Source: Piscinibacter defluvii | Lineage (GTDB): Bacteria; Pseudomonadota; Gammaproteobacteria; Burkholderiales; Burkholderiaceae_C | NCBI RefSeq assembly: GCF_004011805.1 | Contig: NZ_RCHJ01000006.1 | Coordinates: forward strand, 248,001 to 312,000 | Length of the DNA stretch: 64,000 bases | Direction of reading: 5' to 3' | Part shown: piece after piece, positions 1 through 9,719 of the stretch | Position numbering within the stretch: the first letter of the stretch is position 1 | Layout: the number at the start of each line of letters is the position of its first letter | Program-made: the position numbers and the translations under genes | The notes under the pieces: model-generated | Database searches by the model: none | Seen by the model: only the letters and a program-made list of their open reading frames with translations | Told to the model about the DNA's origin: nothing

Positions 1-2
1 AG

Positions 3-467
3 GCGCGCCCGGACCAGCAGCAGCTGCTGGAGGACTCCGCCCGCCGCGCGCTCGAGCTCGCCGGCTTCACGCCGGCCGCCGATGCCCGCAGCGCGGAGTA
101 CGTCGTGCAGCTCGGCGCGCGGGTCGATGCGACCGACCAGTACCTCTACTACGACGATCCGTTCTGGTGGCGCGGCGGGCTGTACTACAGCCGCTGGGGC
201 CGGCCGTACTGGCGTCCCGGCCCGGGGTTCGGCTTCGGCTTCGCCACCGCGACGACGAACTACGAGCGCGAGGTGGCACTGCTGATCCGCGACCGCCAGA
301 GCGCCCAGCCGCTGTTCGAGGCACGCGCCGTCAACGACGGCTCGTCCCCGGCGATCCGCTCGCTGCTGCCGGCCATGTTCGAGGCGGCGCTGAAGGACTT
401 CCCGACCGGCGGCGTCAACCCGCGCCGCGTGACCACGCCGATCGACCCGAACAAGCCGTCGTCGTAA
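3..467 (+). CDS. DUF4136-like protein, 5'-truncated
   Basis: The reading frame is open from the window edge, so the N-terminus is missing and about 154 residues are visible. The visible part starts in a helical stretch (LLEDSARRALELAGF), then has an aromatic and glycine-rich low-complexity segment (DQYLYYDDPFWWRGG and following), then a conserved-looking end (REVALLIRDRQSAQPLFEARA...LLPAMFEAALKDFP). This layout fits DUF4136-type envelope proteins, which are usually small lipoproteins of unknown function; the signal sequence would lie upstream of the window. Family assignment is by resemblance only. It is convergent with the minus-strand lipoprotein gene that follows, with only about 9 bases between them. 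Confidence 0.6.
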   Translation, partial: ARPDQQQLLEDSARRALELAGFTPAADARSAEYVVQLGARVDATDQYLYYDDPFWWRGGLYYSRWGRPYWRPGPGFGFGFATATTNYEREVALLIRDRQSAQPLFEARAVNDGSSPAIRSLLPAMFEAALKDFPTGGVNPRRVTTPIDPNKPSS

Positions 468-484
468 GCGGGACGCTCAGACGC

Positions 485-1342
485 TCAGGGCGCGTCGCTG
501 GCCAGCACGCGCAGATCGCCCTCCCAGCCCTTGAGCTTGCCGACCAGCGTCAGCCGCTGGGCCGGCGTCGTCATGTTGTGCAGGGTGGCGGCGAAGGCGC
601 AGTTGTACTGGGTGAGCTTGTGCTGGTAGCGCCGGTACTCCTCGCGCGGCGAGCGCGTCAGGTGGTCGGCGTAGACGCGCAGCATCGCGATCGTGGCGTC
701 GCGGCCGGGCTTCTCGGTGATCACCCGGCGCAGCAGCATCAGGGCCTCCTGCTGGCGGGCGCGGCGTTCGCCCTGCCAGAGCTCGGCGTCGAAGGGCGAG
801 CCGGCCACCAGCCGGGCGACCCGCTCGCGCTGCGCGTCGTCGAGCCGGCCGTAGAGCAGCTCGGCACGGTCCACCGCGCGGTCGACGTTGGCCTGCAGGC
901 GCCGCGCCGGGTCGTCGTCGAGGTACTCGCGGCGGAACTCGTCGTTGCTCTTGGCCTGGCGGCGCTCCACGTGGCGGATCTGCGCGGTGCCCAGCAGCGG
1001 CAGCACCTCGGCCGCGTGGGGCATCGCCTCGCCCAGGGCCAGATCGGCGCGTTCGCGCAGCCGGTCCCACCAGCGGCAGGCCTGGTCCGGCGTGGCGTCG
1101 CCCAGCACCTCGACCTGCGCACGCGCCAGCAGCTGGGCGTAGTCGGGCAGCTGGGTGCGGCGGTGCCAGTCGAACCAGCGTCGCAGGCCTTCGCGGGTGC
1201 GCAGCGTCTGCACCTCGTCGAAGTCGACATAGCCGTCGAGCCACCAGTAGGCCAGTTCCGGTGCCTGGTTGTAGCCCAGGCGCACCGCGCTGCACCCCCC
1301 CAGGGCGAGCAGTAGCAGCGCCACGATAATGCGGCACAGCAT
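485..1342 (-). CDS. DUF6279-like lipoprotein
   Basis: A 285-residue protein starting [17 protein letters not shown], a short lipoprotein signal with lipobox LGGC, so probably lipid-anchored in the envelope. The rest is Arg-rich and mainly helical, with motifs such as [20 protein letters not shown] typical of the DUF6279 lipoproteins of beta- and gammaproteobacteria, whose function is unknown. I chose the ATG that begins the signal sequence; in-frame starts further upstream would run into glmU. It is divergent from glmU with only 31 bases between the start codons, so the two promoters must overlap each other or the opposite gene. Confidence 0.75.
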   Translation of the reverse strand: MLCRIIVALLLLALGGCSAVRLGYNQAPELAYWWLDGYVDFDEVQTLRTREGLRRWFDWHRRTQLPDYAQLLARAQVEVLGDATPDQACRWWDRLRERADLALGEAMPHAAEVLPLLGTAQIRHVERRQAKSNDEFRREYLDDDPARRLQANVDRAVDRAELLYGRLDDAQRERVARLVAGSPFDAELWQGERRARQQEALMLLRRVITEKPGRDATIAMLRVYADHLTRSPREEYRRYQHKLTQYNCAFAATLHNMTTPAQRLTLVGKLKGWEGDLRVLASDAP

Positions 1343-1373
1343 TGGGACCCCACCTCGCGAAAGAACCGACGAC

Positions 1374-2768
<1,395 letters not shown>

Positions 2769-2788
2769 CCGCGCTCAGCCGCGCCCGG

Positions 2789-5224
2789 TCAGGCCGGCCA
2801 GCGCGCCTGCACCCATTGCTGCAGGGCAGCGGCCGGCATCGGGCGGCCGATCAGCTCGCCCTGCAGTTCGTCGCAGCCGCGGGCCACCAGGAAGTCGCGC
2901 TGCGCCTCGGTCTCGACACCCTCGGCGATCGAGGTGATCCCGAGGCTGCGCGCCATCTCGATGATGGCGCGCGTGATCGCCGCGGAGTCGAGGTTGCCGG
3001 GCAGGTCGTGCACGAACGAGCGGTCGATCTTGACCTTGTCGATCGGCAGCTCCTTCAGGTGGCTGAGCGACGAGTAGCCGGTGCCGAAGTCGTCCACCGC
3101 GATGCCCAGCCCCATCGCCTTCAGGCGCTGCAGGCGGTGCTTCACCTCGCCGAGGTCGTCCATCAGCATGCGCTCGGTCAGCTCGAGCTCGAGCAGGCCG
3201 GCCACCAGCGCCGGGCTGCCCTCCTCCTTGAGCACCTGCGCGACCGCCTCGACGAAGCCGACCGACTGGAACTGCACCGTCGACAGGTTGACCGCCACCG
3301 GCGCGACGGCCAGTCCCTGCGCATGCCAGGCGGCGGCCCAGCGCGCCGCCTCGCGCAGCGCCCACTGGCCGATCGGCAGCATCAGGCGCTGGCGTTCGGC
3401 CACCGGGATGAACTGGTCCGGCGTCAGCAGTCCGCGCTCGGGGTGGTTCCAGCGCAGCAGCGCCTCGGCGCCGGCCAGCGCGCCATCGCGCGCGCGCTGC
3501 TGCGGCTGGAAGTACAGCTCGAACTCGCCGCGCTCGAGCGCGTGTGCGAGCTGGCCCTCGAGCACCAGCGCGGCGTAGGCAGTGTCGGCCATGCCGGGGT
3601 CGAAGAAGCAGTGCTGGGCGCGGCCGCGCGCCTTGGCCTGGTACATCGCGTTGTCGGCGTGCTGCACCAGTTCGTCGGCGCTGCGCGCGTCGCCCGGGTA
3701 GAAGGCCACGCCGATGGACGGCGCCACCGAGATCGGCCCGCCCTCGGCGATCAGCGGCGCGGCGATCACCGCCAGCAGCTTGCGCGCCACCTGGTCGACG
3801 TCGTCGCGCTGCTGCTCAGGCGAGCCGATGCCCTGCAGCAGCACCATGAACTCGTCGCCGCCGAAGCGCGCCACGCGGTCGGTGGCGCGCAGGCAGCCGA
3901 GGATGCGCTCGGCCACGATGCGCAGCAGCGCGTCGCCGGCCAGGTGGCCGAGCGAGTCGTTGACGCGCTTGAAGTGGTCCAGGTCGACGAACAGCAGCGC
4001 GAGTCGGCTGCCGTTCGCATCGGCCGCGGCCATCCCGAGCTGCAGCTGCTCCATGAAGGCCATGCGGTTGGGCAGGCCGGTCAGCGCATCGTGGTGCGCC
4101 AGGTGGTGGATGCGCGCCTGCGCGGCCTGGCGGTCGCGGATGTCGCGCACGATCGACATGCGCATCGCCTGGCCCTGGTGCTGCAGCGTGCGGCCGATGA
4201 ACTCCACCGCGATGCGCTGGCCGGACTTGTCGAGCAGCACGCTCTCGTAGGGCGTCTCGGCGGCGCTGGAGACCATCGCCATCACGGTGACGTGCTGGTC
4301 GGGGGCGACGAAGTCCAGCGTGCGCCGGCCCAGGAGCTCGTCGAGCCGGTAGCCGATCAGCGCGCACAGGGCCGGGTTGGCGTCGGTGATCACGCCGTCG
4401 TGGTGGAACACGATGCCCTCGGCGCTGGCCTGCATGAACTTGGCCAGGCGCTCCTCCGAGGCCCGCACCGCGCGCTCGGCCAGGCGGTGGCGCGTGATGT
4501 CGGAGATCAGCACAAAGCAGCCGGTCGTCTCGCCGTCCTCCGCGACATGCGGCAGCAGGTTGACGTCGATCCAGCGCGGACTGCCGTCGGCGCGCACCAG
4601 CTCGCGTTCGTACGAGGCGGCCTGCTGGCGCCGCAGCACCATGTCGACGCTGGGCTGGATCTGCGCCGCGGCCTCCGCACCGATCACCTCGGCGAAGGTG
4701 CGGCCGACGATGGCGCGTTCGTCGGTGCCGAAGGTGTGGGCGTAGGCCTTGTTGGCGAAGCGGCACTGGAAGTCGCTCGCCCGGTAGTAGGCGATCAGCA
4801 CCGGCACGTTGTCGGCCAGCAGGCGGAACAGCGCCGCCTGGGCCCGCGCCTCGGCCTCGGAGCGGCGCGCCGCGGCGGCGTCGTGCAGCAGGCACAGCCA
4901 GTGCTGCCCGGCCGCCTGCCAGCGTCCGGCCCAGCGCACCCAGGCCGGCGTGTCGGCGGCCGCGCCGGCCGGCTGCATCGGCAGCTCGAGTTCGAAATCG
5001 CCCGTGCCGTGCAGCGCGGCCAGCAGCTGCTGCAGCGCCGGCGGCGCGAGCAGGTCCTGCCAGTGCCGGCCCTGCAGCGCCGCCAGCGGCCGGCCGGCGA
5101 AGCGCACCGCGTCGGCGTTGGCATGCAGCAGCGCGCCGGTGCGATCGAGCATCAGCAGCATGCCCGGCAGGGCGTCCCAGGCGGCTTCGTCGACCAGGGC
5201 CGGCTCGCCGGCGCCGGTCTTCAC
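2789..5224 (-). CDS. PAS-GGDEF-EAL cyclic-di-GMP signalling protein
   Basis: About 811 residues and no obvious membrane segment, so probably a cytoplasmic sensor. Three PAS-like domains (roughly residues 10-110, 132-250, 255-375) precede a GGDEF domain (380-545) with intact GGDEF (RVARFGGDEFMVLL) and an EAL domain (555-805) with intact EALLRW and the later DDFGTGYSSL motif. Both diguanylate cyclase and phosphodiesterase activity are therefore possible. The GTG start overlaps the TGA stop of the upstream uracil-DNA glycosylase by 4 nt (GTGA), which implies translational coupling. The N-terminus also has small-ligand PAS features, but the signal cannot be told from sequence. Confidence 0.92.
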   Translation of the reverse strand: MKTGAGEPALVDEAAWDALPGMLLMLDRTGALLHANADAVRFAGRPLAALQGRHWQDLLAPPALQQLLAALHGTGDFELELPMQPAGAAADTPAWVRWAGRWQAAGQHWLCLLHDAAAARRSEAEARAQAALFRLLADNVPVLIAYYRASDFQCRFANKAYAHTFGTDERAIVGRTFAEVIGAEAAAQIQPSVDMVLRRQQAASYERELVRADGSPRWIDVNLLPHVAEDGETTGCFVLISDITRHRLAERAVRASEERLAKFMQASAEGIVFHHDGVITDANPALCALIGYRLDELLGRRTLDFVAPDQHVTVMAMVSSAAETPYESVLLDKSGQRIAVEFIGRTLQHQGQAMRMSIVRDIRDRQAAQARIHHLAHHDALTGLPNRMAFMEQLQLGMAAADANGSRLALLFVDLDHFKRVNDSLGHLAGDALLRIVAERILGCLRATDRVARFGGDEFMVLLQGIGSPEQQRDDVDQVARKLLAVIAAPLIAEGGPISVAPSIGVAFYPGDARSADELVQHADNAMYQAKARGRAQHCFFDPGMADTAYAALVLEGQLAHALERGEFELYFQPQQRARDGALAGAEALLRWNHPERGLLTPDQFIPVAERQRLMLPIGQWALREAARWAAAWHAQGLAVAPVAVNLSTVQFQSVGFVEAVAQVLKEEGSPALVAGLLELELTERMLMDDLGEVKHRLQRLKAMGLGIAVDDFGTGYSSLSHLKELPIDKVKIDRSFVHDLPGNLDSAAITRAIIEMARSLGITSIAEGVETEAQRDFLVARGCDELQGELIGRPMPAAALQQWVQARWPA

Positions 5225-6054
5225 GCGTGGCCCTCGGCCGGCAGGGCGGCGAAGGTCTCGCGCGCCAGGCACAGGTCGTCCCACGCGCGTGCCTTGTCCT
5301 CCAGGTTGCGCAGCAGGTAGGCGGGGTGGTAGGTGACGATCAGCGGCACGCCCTGGTAGCGGTGCACGCGCCCGCGCAGTCGGCCGATCGGCTCGTGGCT
5401 GCGCAGCAGGCTCTGCACCGCGAAGCGGCCCATCGCGAGGATGATGCGCGGGCGGATCAGCTCGATCTGGCGGATCAGGAAGGGCTCGCACTGCGCCAGC
5501 TCCTCGGGCTCCGGGTTGCGGTTGCCGGGCGGACGGCACTTCAGCGTGTTGGCGATGTAGACTTGGCGCGAGGGCTCGTCGGGGCTGCGGGTCAGGCCGA
5601 TCGCGCGCAGCATGTTGTCGAGCAGCTGGCCGCTCTTGCCGACGAAGGGTTCGCCCTGGCGGTCTTCCTGCTCGCCGGGCGCCTCGCCGACGATCATCCA
5701 CCGGGCCTGTTCGTTGCCGACGCCGAAGACGGTCTGGCGCCGGCCCTGGCACAGCTTGCAGGCGGTGCAGCCCGCCACCGCCTCGCGCAGCGCGGCCCAG
5801 TCCATCGTGGCCACGCCGGCGGGGCGGCGGGCCGCGGCCGGGGCAGTCGGCGCCGGGGCGATCGGTACGGGGGCCGCGGGCGGCGCGTCGAACGCCGGTG
5901 TGTTGAAGGCCCGTGCGTCCGGCGCCGTGGCCGACTCGTGAACCGACTCGTGAACCGACTCGAGCACCGGCTCGGGCTGCGGCGCAGCGGCCGGCAGCCA
6001 CAGGCGCAGGCCCATGGCCTCGAGCAGTGCGCGCTGGCGTTCAGTCCAGCGCAT
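5221..6054 (-). CDS. Type-4-like uracil-DNA glycosylase (Fe-S)
   Basis: Removes uracil from DNA as the first step of base-excision repair. The catalytic part, roughly residues 75-270, has the family-4 features: two cysteines in CTACKLC, a further cysteine in LKCRPPGNRNP for a 4Fe-4S cluster, the motif GEAPGEQEDRQGEPFVGKSG, and TYHPAYLLR near the end. The first 70 residues are a Pro/Ala-rich low-complexity arm with an ESVH repeat. I chose the ATG at 6054 because GGAG lies six bases upstream; a GTG at 6072 would add six residues. It overlaps rimI by 14 nt and the downstream GGDEF-EAL gene by 4 nt, so the block is one operon. Confidence 0.9.
   Translation of the reverse strand: MRWTERQRALLEAMGLRLWLPAAAPQPEPVLESVHESVHESATAPDARAFNTPAFDAPPAAPVPIAPAPTAPAAARRPAGVATMDWAALREAVAGCTACKLCQGRRQTVFGVGNEQARWMIVGEAPGEQEDRQGEPFVGKSGQLLDNMLRAIGLTRSPDEPSRQVYIANTLKCRPPGNRNPEPEELAQCEPFLIRQIELIRPRIILAMGRFAVQSLLRSHEPIGRLRGRVHRYQGVPLIVTYHPAYLLRNLEDKARAWDDLCLARETFAALPAEGHA
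5931..5962. repeat. 12-bp in-frame tandem repeat in the UDG linker
   Basis: CCGACTCGTGAA occurs at 5931-5942 and 5943-5954, followed by a partial third copy at 5955-5962. In the minus-strand glycosylase frame it encodes the ESVH-ESVH-ES tandem in the low-complexity arm before the catalytic domain. Because the unit is a multiple of three, copy-number change would alter linker length without a frameshift. Confidence 0.85.
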
Positions 6055-6538
6055 CGCGTTCTCCGCCGGCACCGATGTCCAGGCTCATCACCAGCGCGTC
6101 CTCGCGCTGGCCTTGCGGCGCGGGGTAGTAGCCGCGCCGCGCGCCGACCTCGGCGAAGCCGCGCCGCCGATAGATCGACTGGGCGCGCAGGTTGCTGCGC
6201 CGCACCTCGAGCCACAGGCGCCGCGCACCGCGGCGGCGGCACAGCGCCACCAGCGCGTCCAGCATGAAACGGGCATGGCCGCAGTGCTGGTGAGGCGGTG
6301 CCGTGGTGATGTTGAGCAGGTGCATCTCGTCGACGCCGCCCATCGCCACGAAGTAGCCCAGCAGCTCGCCGCCCGCGCCGTACAGGACCTGCGCCGCGTA
6401 GCCGGCGGCGATCGAATCGATGAAGTTGCCGCGCGACCACGGGAACTCGTAGGCCGCGGTCTCGACGGTCATGACCGCGTCGAGCTGACCGATGCCCATC
6501 GGCAGCAGCAGGCGGCCATCGTCGGGCACCGCGCTCAA
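6041..6538 (-). CDS. rimI: Ribosomal protein S18-alanine N-acetyltransferase RimI
   Basis: A 165-residue GNAT-fold enzyme that acetylates the N-terminal alanine of ribosomal protein S18. The order of elements is typical: ETAAYEFPWSRGNF near the start, the central strand LLGYFVAMGGVDEMHLLNITTAP, an acetyl-CoA loop (here HQHCGHARFML, divergent from the usual Q/RxxGxG/A), and LEVRRSNLRAQSIYRRRGFAEVG. The apparent start is TTG with GAGG seven bases upstream, overlapping the tsaB stop; ATG at 6499 is an alternative. Adjacency to tsaB is common in proteobacteria and supports the call. Confidence 0.9.
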   Translation of the reverse strand: MSAVPDDGRLLLPMGIGQLDAVMTVETAAYEFPWSRGNFIDSIAAGYAAQVLYGAGGELLGYFVAMGGVDEMHLLNITTAPPHQHCGHARFMLDALVALCRRRGARRLWLEVRRSNLRAQSIYRRRGFAEVGARRGYYPAPQGQREDALVMSLDIGAGGERDALD

Positions 6539-7224
6539 CGGGCCGCCTCGCGTTCGGCGGTGGTGAGCGCGACCTTGTCGCGCAGGTACACCGGCAGGGC
6601 ACGCGCCGCGTCCAGCGCGGCGCCGGCCTGCCAGGCCTCGCGCGCCAGCACGGCCAGTGCGCCGGCCCGCGAGGACGTCTGCGGGTGGCAGACCGCGTCA
6701 CCCGTGGCCAGGCGCGCGCCGAAGGCAGCGAGTGCGCTGCCGGCGACGCGGCGCGGCGGCTCGGCCGCCCAGCGGGCGTTCAACGCCGGCAAGGTCCACA
6801 GCGCGGGCGCGTCGAGCACCTGCCAGCCGCTCTCGTCGCGCCGGTAGCGGGCGGCATAGACCTCGTCCATGCGTGCGTCCATCGCCACCCAGCCGTCGAA
6901 GCCGGCCGTGCCGGCGGCGTCCTGCGCGACGATGCGCAGCGAATCGATCGGCAGCACCGGCTTGCCCGCCCCCAGCGCCAGGCCCTGCGCCACCGAGCAG
7001 GCGGTGCGCAGCCCGGTGAAGGCCCCCGGGCCGGCGCCGAAGGCGATGGCGTCGAGCGCCGCCAGGCGGCAGCCGGCGCGCGCCAGCAGCGCGAGGATCT
7101 CCGGGATCAGCCGCGACGAGGCCTGAGCGCCGCCGGCCGCCTCGACCTGCAGCGTGCCGCCCTCGTGCACGAGCGCGATGCTCATGACCTCGGTCGAGGT
7201 GTCGAAGGCGAGCAACCGGGTCAT
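6535..7224 (-). CDS. tsaB: tRNA threonylcarbamoyladenosine biosynthesis protein TsaB
   Basis: The 229-residue protein belongs to the ASKHA fold and starts MTRLLAFDTSTEVMSIAL, with the typical FGAGPGAFTGLRTACSVAQGLA segment near residues 68-88. TsaB works with TsaD and TsaE to transfer threonylcarbamoyl from TC-AMP to A37 of ANN-decoding tRNAs; the window also holds the TC-AMP synthase at 9720-10703. It is the first gene of the minus-strand block tsaB-rimI-UDG-GGDEF/EAL, and its stop overlaps the rimI start. It is divergent from dacB with a 42-base gap. Confidence 0.95.
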   Translation of the reverse strand: MTRLLAFDTSTEVMSIALVHEGGTLQVEAAGGAQASSRLIPEILALLARAGCRLAALDAIAFGAGPGAFTGLRTACSVAQGLALGAGKPVLPIDSLRIVAQDAAGTAGFDGWVAMDARMDEVYAARYRRDESGWQVLDAPALWTLPALNARWAAEPPRRVAGSALAAFGARLATGDAVCHPQTSSRAGALAVLAREAWQAGAALDAARALPVYLRDKVALTTAEREAAR

Positions 7225-7266
7225 GCGGGCGAGTGTAGGTCACGGGGGCCATGCGATCATCCACGC

Positions 7267-8703
7267 ATGGGACTGCCCTGGATCCGTCGCGTGCTGGCCG
7301 TGTTCGGTGCCGCGTTCTGCACCGTGGCGGTGGCCCGCCTGCCGCCCGAGGTGCTGGCCGCGCTGGAGCGGGCCCGGGTGCCGCCCGAGGCGCTCTCGGT
7401 GGTGGTGCAGGAGGCCGGCAGCAGCCGCACGCGGCTGGCCTGGCAGGCCGAGCAGGCGCAGAACCCGGCCTCGCTGACCAAGCTGTGGACCACCTACGCC
7501 GCGCTCGACCTGCTCGGCCCGGGCTGGACCTGGAGCACCCCGGTCTGGCTGCACGGCAGCGTGGCCGACGGCGTGCTGCGCGGCGACCTGGTGATCAAGG
7601 GCCAGGGCGACCCGAAGCTGGTGCCCGAGCGGCTCTGGCTGCTGCTGCGCCGCGTGCAGGCGCTGGGCGTGCGCGAGATCCAGGGCGACATCGTGCTCGA
7701 CCGCAGCGCCTTCGGCGTGCCGGAGCAGGCGCCGGGCGACTTCGACGGCGAGCCGCTGCGGCCGTACAACGTGCGCGCCGACGCGTTGCTGCTCGCCTAC
7801 CGTTCGGTGATCCTGAGCTTCACGCCCGACGCGGCACGCGGCCTGGCGCTGGTGGGCGTGGAGCCGACGCTCGCTGGCGTGGCCGCCCCGGCGAGCGTGC
7901 CGCTGTCCGGTGGCCCGTGCGCGGATTGGCGCGGCGACCTGAGGGCCGACTTCGGCGACGCGCAGCGGGTGCGCCTGGGCGGCAGCTTCCCGCTCGCCTG
8001 CGGCGAGAAGCAGTGGCCGCTCGCCTATGCCGACCCGCGGCGCTACGACGAACGGCTGCTGACCGGCCTGTGGCGCGAGCTGGGTGGACGCCTCGCCGGC
8101 ACGGTGCGCGACGGCCCCGCGCCCGCGACGGCCCCGAGCTTCACGCTGGTCTCGCCGCCGCTGGCCGAGGTGGTGCGCGAGATCAACAAGTTCAGCAACA
8201 ACGTGATGGCGCAGCAGCTGTTCCTCACGCTCGGCCTGGTGCGCGGTGCTGGCGGCACGCCCGAGGCTTCGCGCGAGGTGCTGCGGCGCTGGCTGGCCGA
8301 GCGCCTGGGTGCCCGCGCGGCCGAGGGAGCGGTGCTGGACAACGGCTCCGGGCTGTCACGCGAGACGCGGCTGTCGGCGCAGCAGCTCGCCCGGCTGCTG
8401 CAGTCGGCCTGGGCCAGCCCGGTGATGCCCGAGCTGCTCGCCTCGCTGCCGGTCTCGGGCACCGACGGCACGCTGCTGCGCTCGCGCGCACCGGCCGGCC
8501 GTGCCCACCTGAAGACCGGTTCGCTGCGCGACGTGGCCGGCGTGGCCGGCTTCGTGCTCTCCGCCTCGGGGCGGCGCTACGTGCTGGTGGCGGTGGTCAA
8601 CCACGCCAACGCCGGCGCGGCCCGGCCGGCGCTCGACGCGCTGGTGCAATGGGCCATCACCGAACCGCTCGCCTCGGGCGCGCCGCTGGACAGCCAGAAC
8701 TGA
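7267..8703 (+). CDS. dacB: D-alanyl-D-alanine carboxypeptidase/endopeptidase (PBP4 type)
   Basis: Periplasmic class C penicillin-binding protein that trims peptidoglycan side chains and cross-links. It has 478 residues and an N-terminal signal-like segment (IRRVLAVFGAAFCTVAVARL). The catalytic motifs are all present: SxxK as SLTK (about residue 68), SxN as SNN (about 310), and KTG in LKTGSLRDVAG (about 418). The segment between SxxK and SxN is long, as expected for the extra domains of PBP4. The start is the ATG in front of the signal segment; the frame is open upstream but that part is not family-like. Confidence 0.93.
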   Translation: MGLPWIRRVLAVFGAAFCTVAVARLPPEVLAALERARVPPEALSVVVQEAGSSRTRLAWQAEQAQNPASLTKLWTTYAALDLLGPGWTWSTPVWLHGSVADGVLRGDLVIKGQGDPKLVPERLWLLLRRVQALGVREIQGDIVLDRSAFGVPEQAPGDFDGEPLRPYNVRADALLLAYRSVILSFTPDAARGLALVGVEPTLAGVAAPASVPLSGGPCADWRGDLRADFGDAQRVRLGGSFPLACGEKQWPLAYADPRRYDERLLTGLWRELGGRLAGTVRDGPAPATAPSFTLVSPPLAEVVREINKFSNNVMAQQLFLTLGLVRGAGGTPEASREVLRRWLAERLGARAAEGAVLDNGSGLSRETRLSAQQLARLLQSAWASPVMPELLASLPVSGTDGTLLRSRAPAGRAHLKTGSLRDVAGVAGFVLSASGRRYVLVAVVNHANAGAARPALDALVQWAITEPLASGAPLDSQN

Positions 8704-8713
8704 GCGGAACGGG

Positions 8714-9682
8714 TCAGAACGGGTTGGTGCGCACCCGGGAGCTGGCCAGCGCGCCGATGTAGGCGTGGCCGTTCGGGCTCAGGTGCGTGTCGTCGGCCCA
8801 CATCCAGAGGAACGCGTTCCCGTCGGTCACCAGCGTGTCGGTGGTGCACAGCGAGACGGTCGGCGCCTTGGCGGGATCGCAGACGGCCGTCGTCACGTCG
8901 CGCATGTTGCCGTAGCTGGCCGGGAACTTGGCCATGCTCTGCACCAGCTCGTCGGTCAGCATCAGCGCCACGCGGTCGCCGGTCTCGTCCTGGATGCCCA
9001 GGCGCAAGCCCTCGTTGAAGGCGGCCACCAGCTGAGAGATGAACGCCGCGCGGGTGGCATCGCCGGTGTCGTTGTTCTCCTTGATCGCAAACGGCGAGTA
9101 GCCGAGGTCGGGCACGGTGGACACCAGCACCTTGCCGCCGGCCCGCGCGACGCGGCTGACCTGCGCCGCCAGCAGGCGGCCCGCGTCGCCGGCAGCCTGC
9201 AGCAGCTCGGCCGCGCCGGAGGCGGGGTACTGGCGGTACAGGTCGAGCACGTCGTTGCGGCCGGCCATCAGCGTGACCAGGTCGCGCGGCACGAAGGTGT
9301 CCAGCGCGAGGTGCTGGGTGACCTGCTCGGCCAGGTCGGCCACCTTGGCGCCGGGCGTGGCGTACATCAGGCTGCCGAGGTTCTCGAGGTTGTTCGGGTT
9401 GCACTGCGGGAACACCAGCCCGAAGTCCGCGCCGAGGCGCTGCACCCAGACCAGGTTGACCGCGCAGTCGAGCTCACCGTTCGTGCCGTTGGAGGCCAGC
9501 GCGTTGACGGTGTACTTGCGGCCCTCGTCGGTGATCAGGCTGTCCTCGTCGCCGAAGGCGATCAGCCGCTGGGGGTTGAAGGCGACCACCGGGTCGCCGC
9601 CGCCGCAGGACGCCAGCAGCAACGTGGCCGCCAGGGACAGCGCGCCTGCGCCGCGGCGCAGCAATCGCATCGGGAGATTCAT
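8714..9682 (-). CDS. SGNH/GDSL-like hydrolase lipoprotein
   Basis: A 322-residue protein with a lipoprotein signal ending LLLASC followed by GGG, so probably anchored in the envelope. It keeps the GxND-type block (LMAGRNDVLDLY, about residue 155) and the catalytic Asp-His block (ADDTHLSPNGHAYIG, near the C-terminus) of GDSL esterases. Block I is FGDEDSLI rather than FGDS, so the serine is displaced by two positions. Substrate unknown. Two start codons are possible, MNLPMRLL at 9682 or MRLLRR at 9670; neither has a strong ribosome-binding site. It is convergent with dacB. Confidence 0.75.
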   Translation of the reverse strand: MNLPMRLLRRGAGALSLAATLLLASCGGGDPVVAFNPQRLIAFGDEDSLITDEGRKYTVNALASNGTNGELDCAVNLVWVQRLGADFGLVFPQCNPNNLENLGSLMYATPGAKVADLAEQVTQHLALDTFVPRDLVTLMAGRNDVLDLYRQYPASGAAELLQAAGDAGRLLAAQVSRVARAGGKVLVSTVPDLGYSPFAIKENNDTGDATRAAFISQLVAAFNEGLRLGIQDETGDRVALMLTDELVQSMAKFPASYGNMRDVTTAVCDPAKAPTVSLCTTDTLVTDGNAFLWMWADDTHLSPNGHAYIGALASSRVRTNPF

Positions 9683-9719
9683 GGTGAGGCTGATGGTCAG
9701 TGGTGCGGGGCGACGGGGG

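Noticed and set aside
1329-1373. Upstream start for glmU
   Set aside because: The extra 15 codons lie over the start of the divergent lipoprotein gene and are not like GlmU N-termini, which begin just before the MAAGKGTRM motif.
2816-5320. Open reading frame of over 800 codons on the plus strand, antisense to the GGDEF-EAL gene
   Set aside because: The translation is rich in Arg, His, Gln and Val without any domain motif, as expected for the complement of a high-GC gene. The minus strand has intact PAS, GGDEF and EAL motifs.
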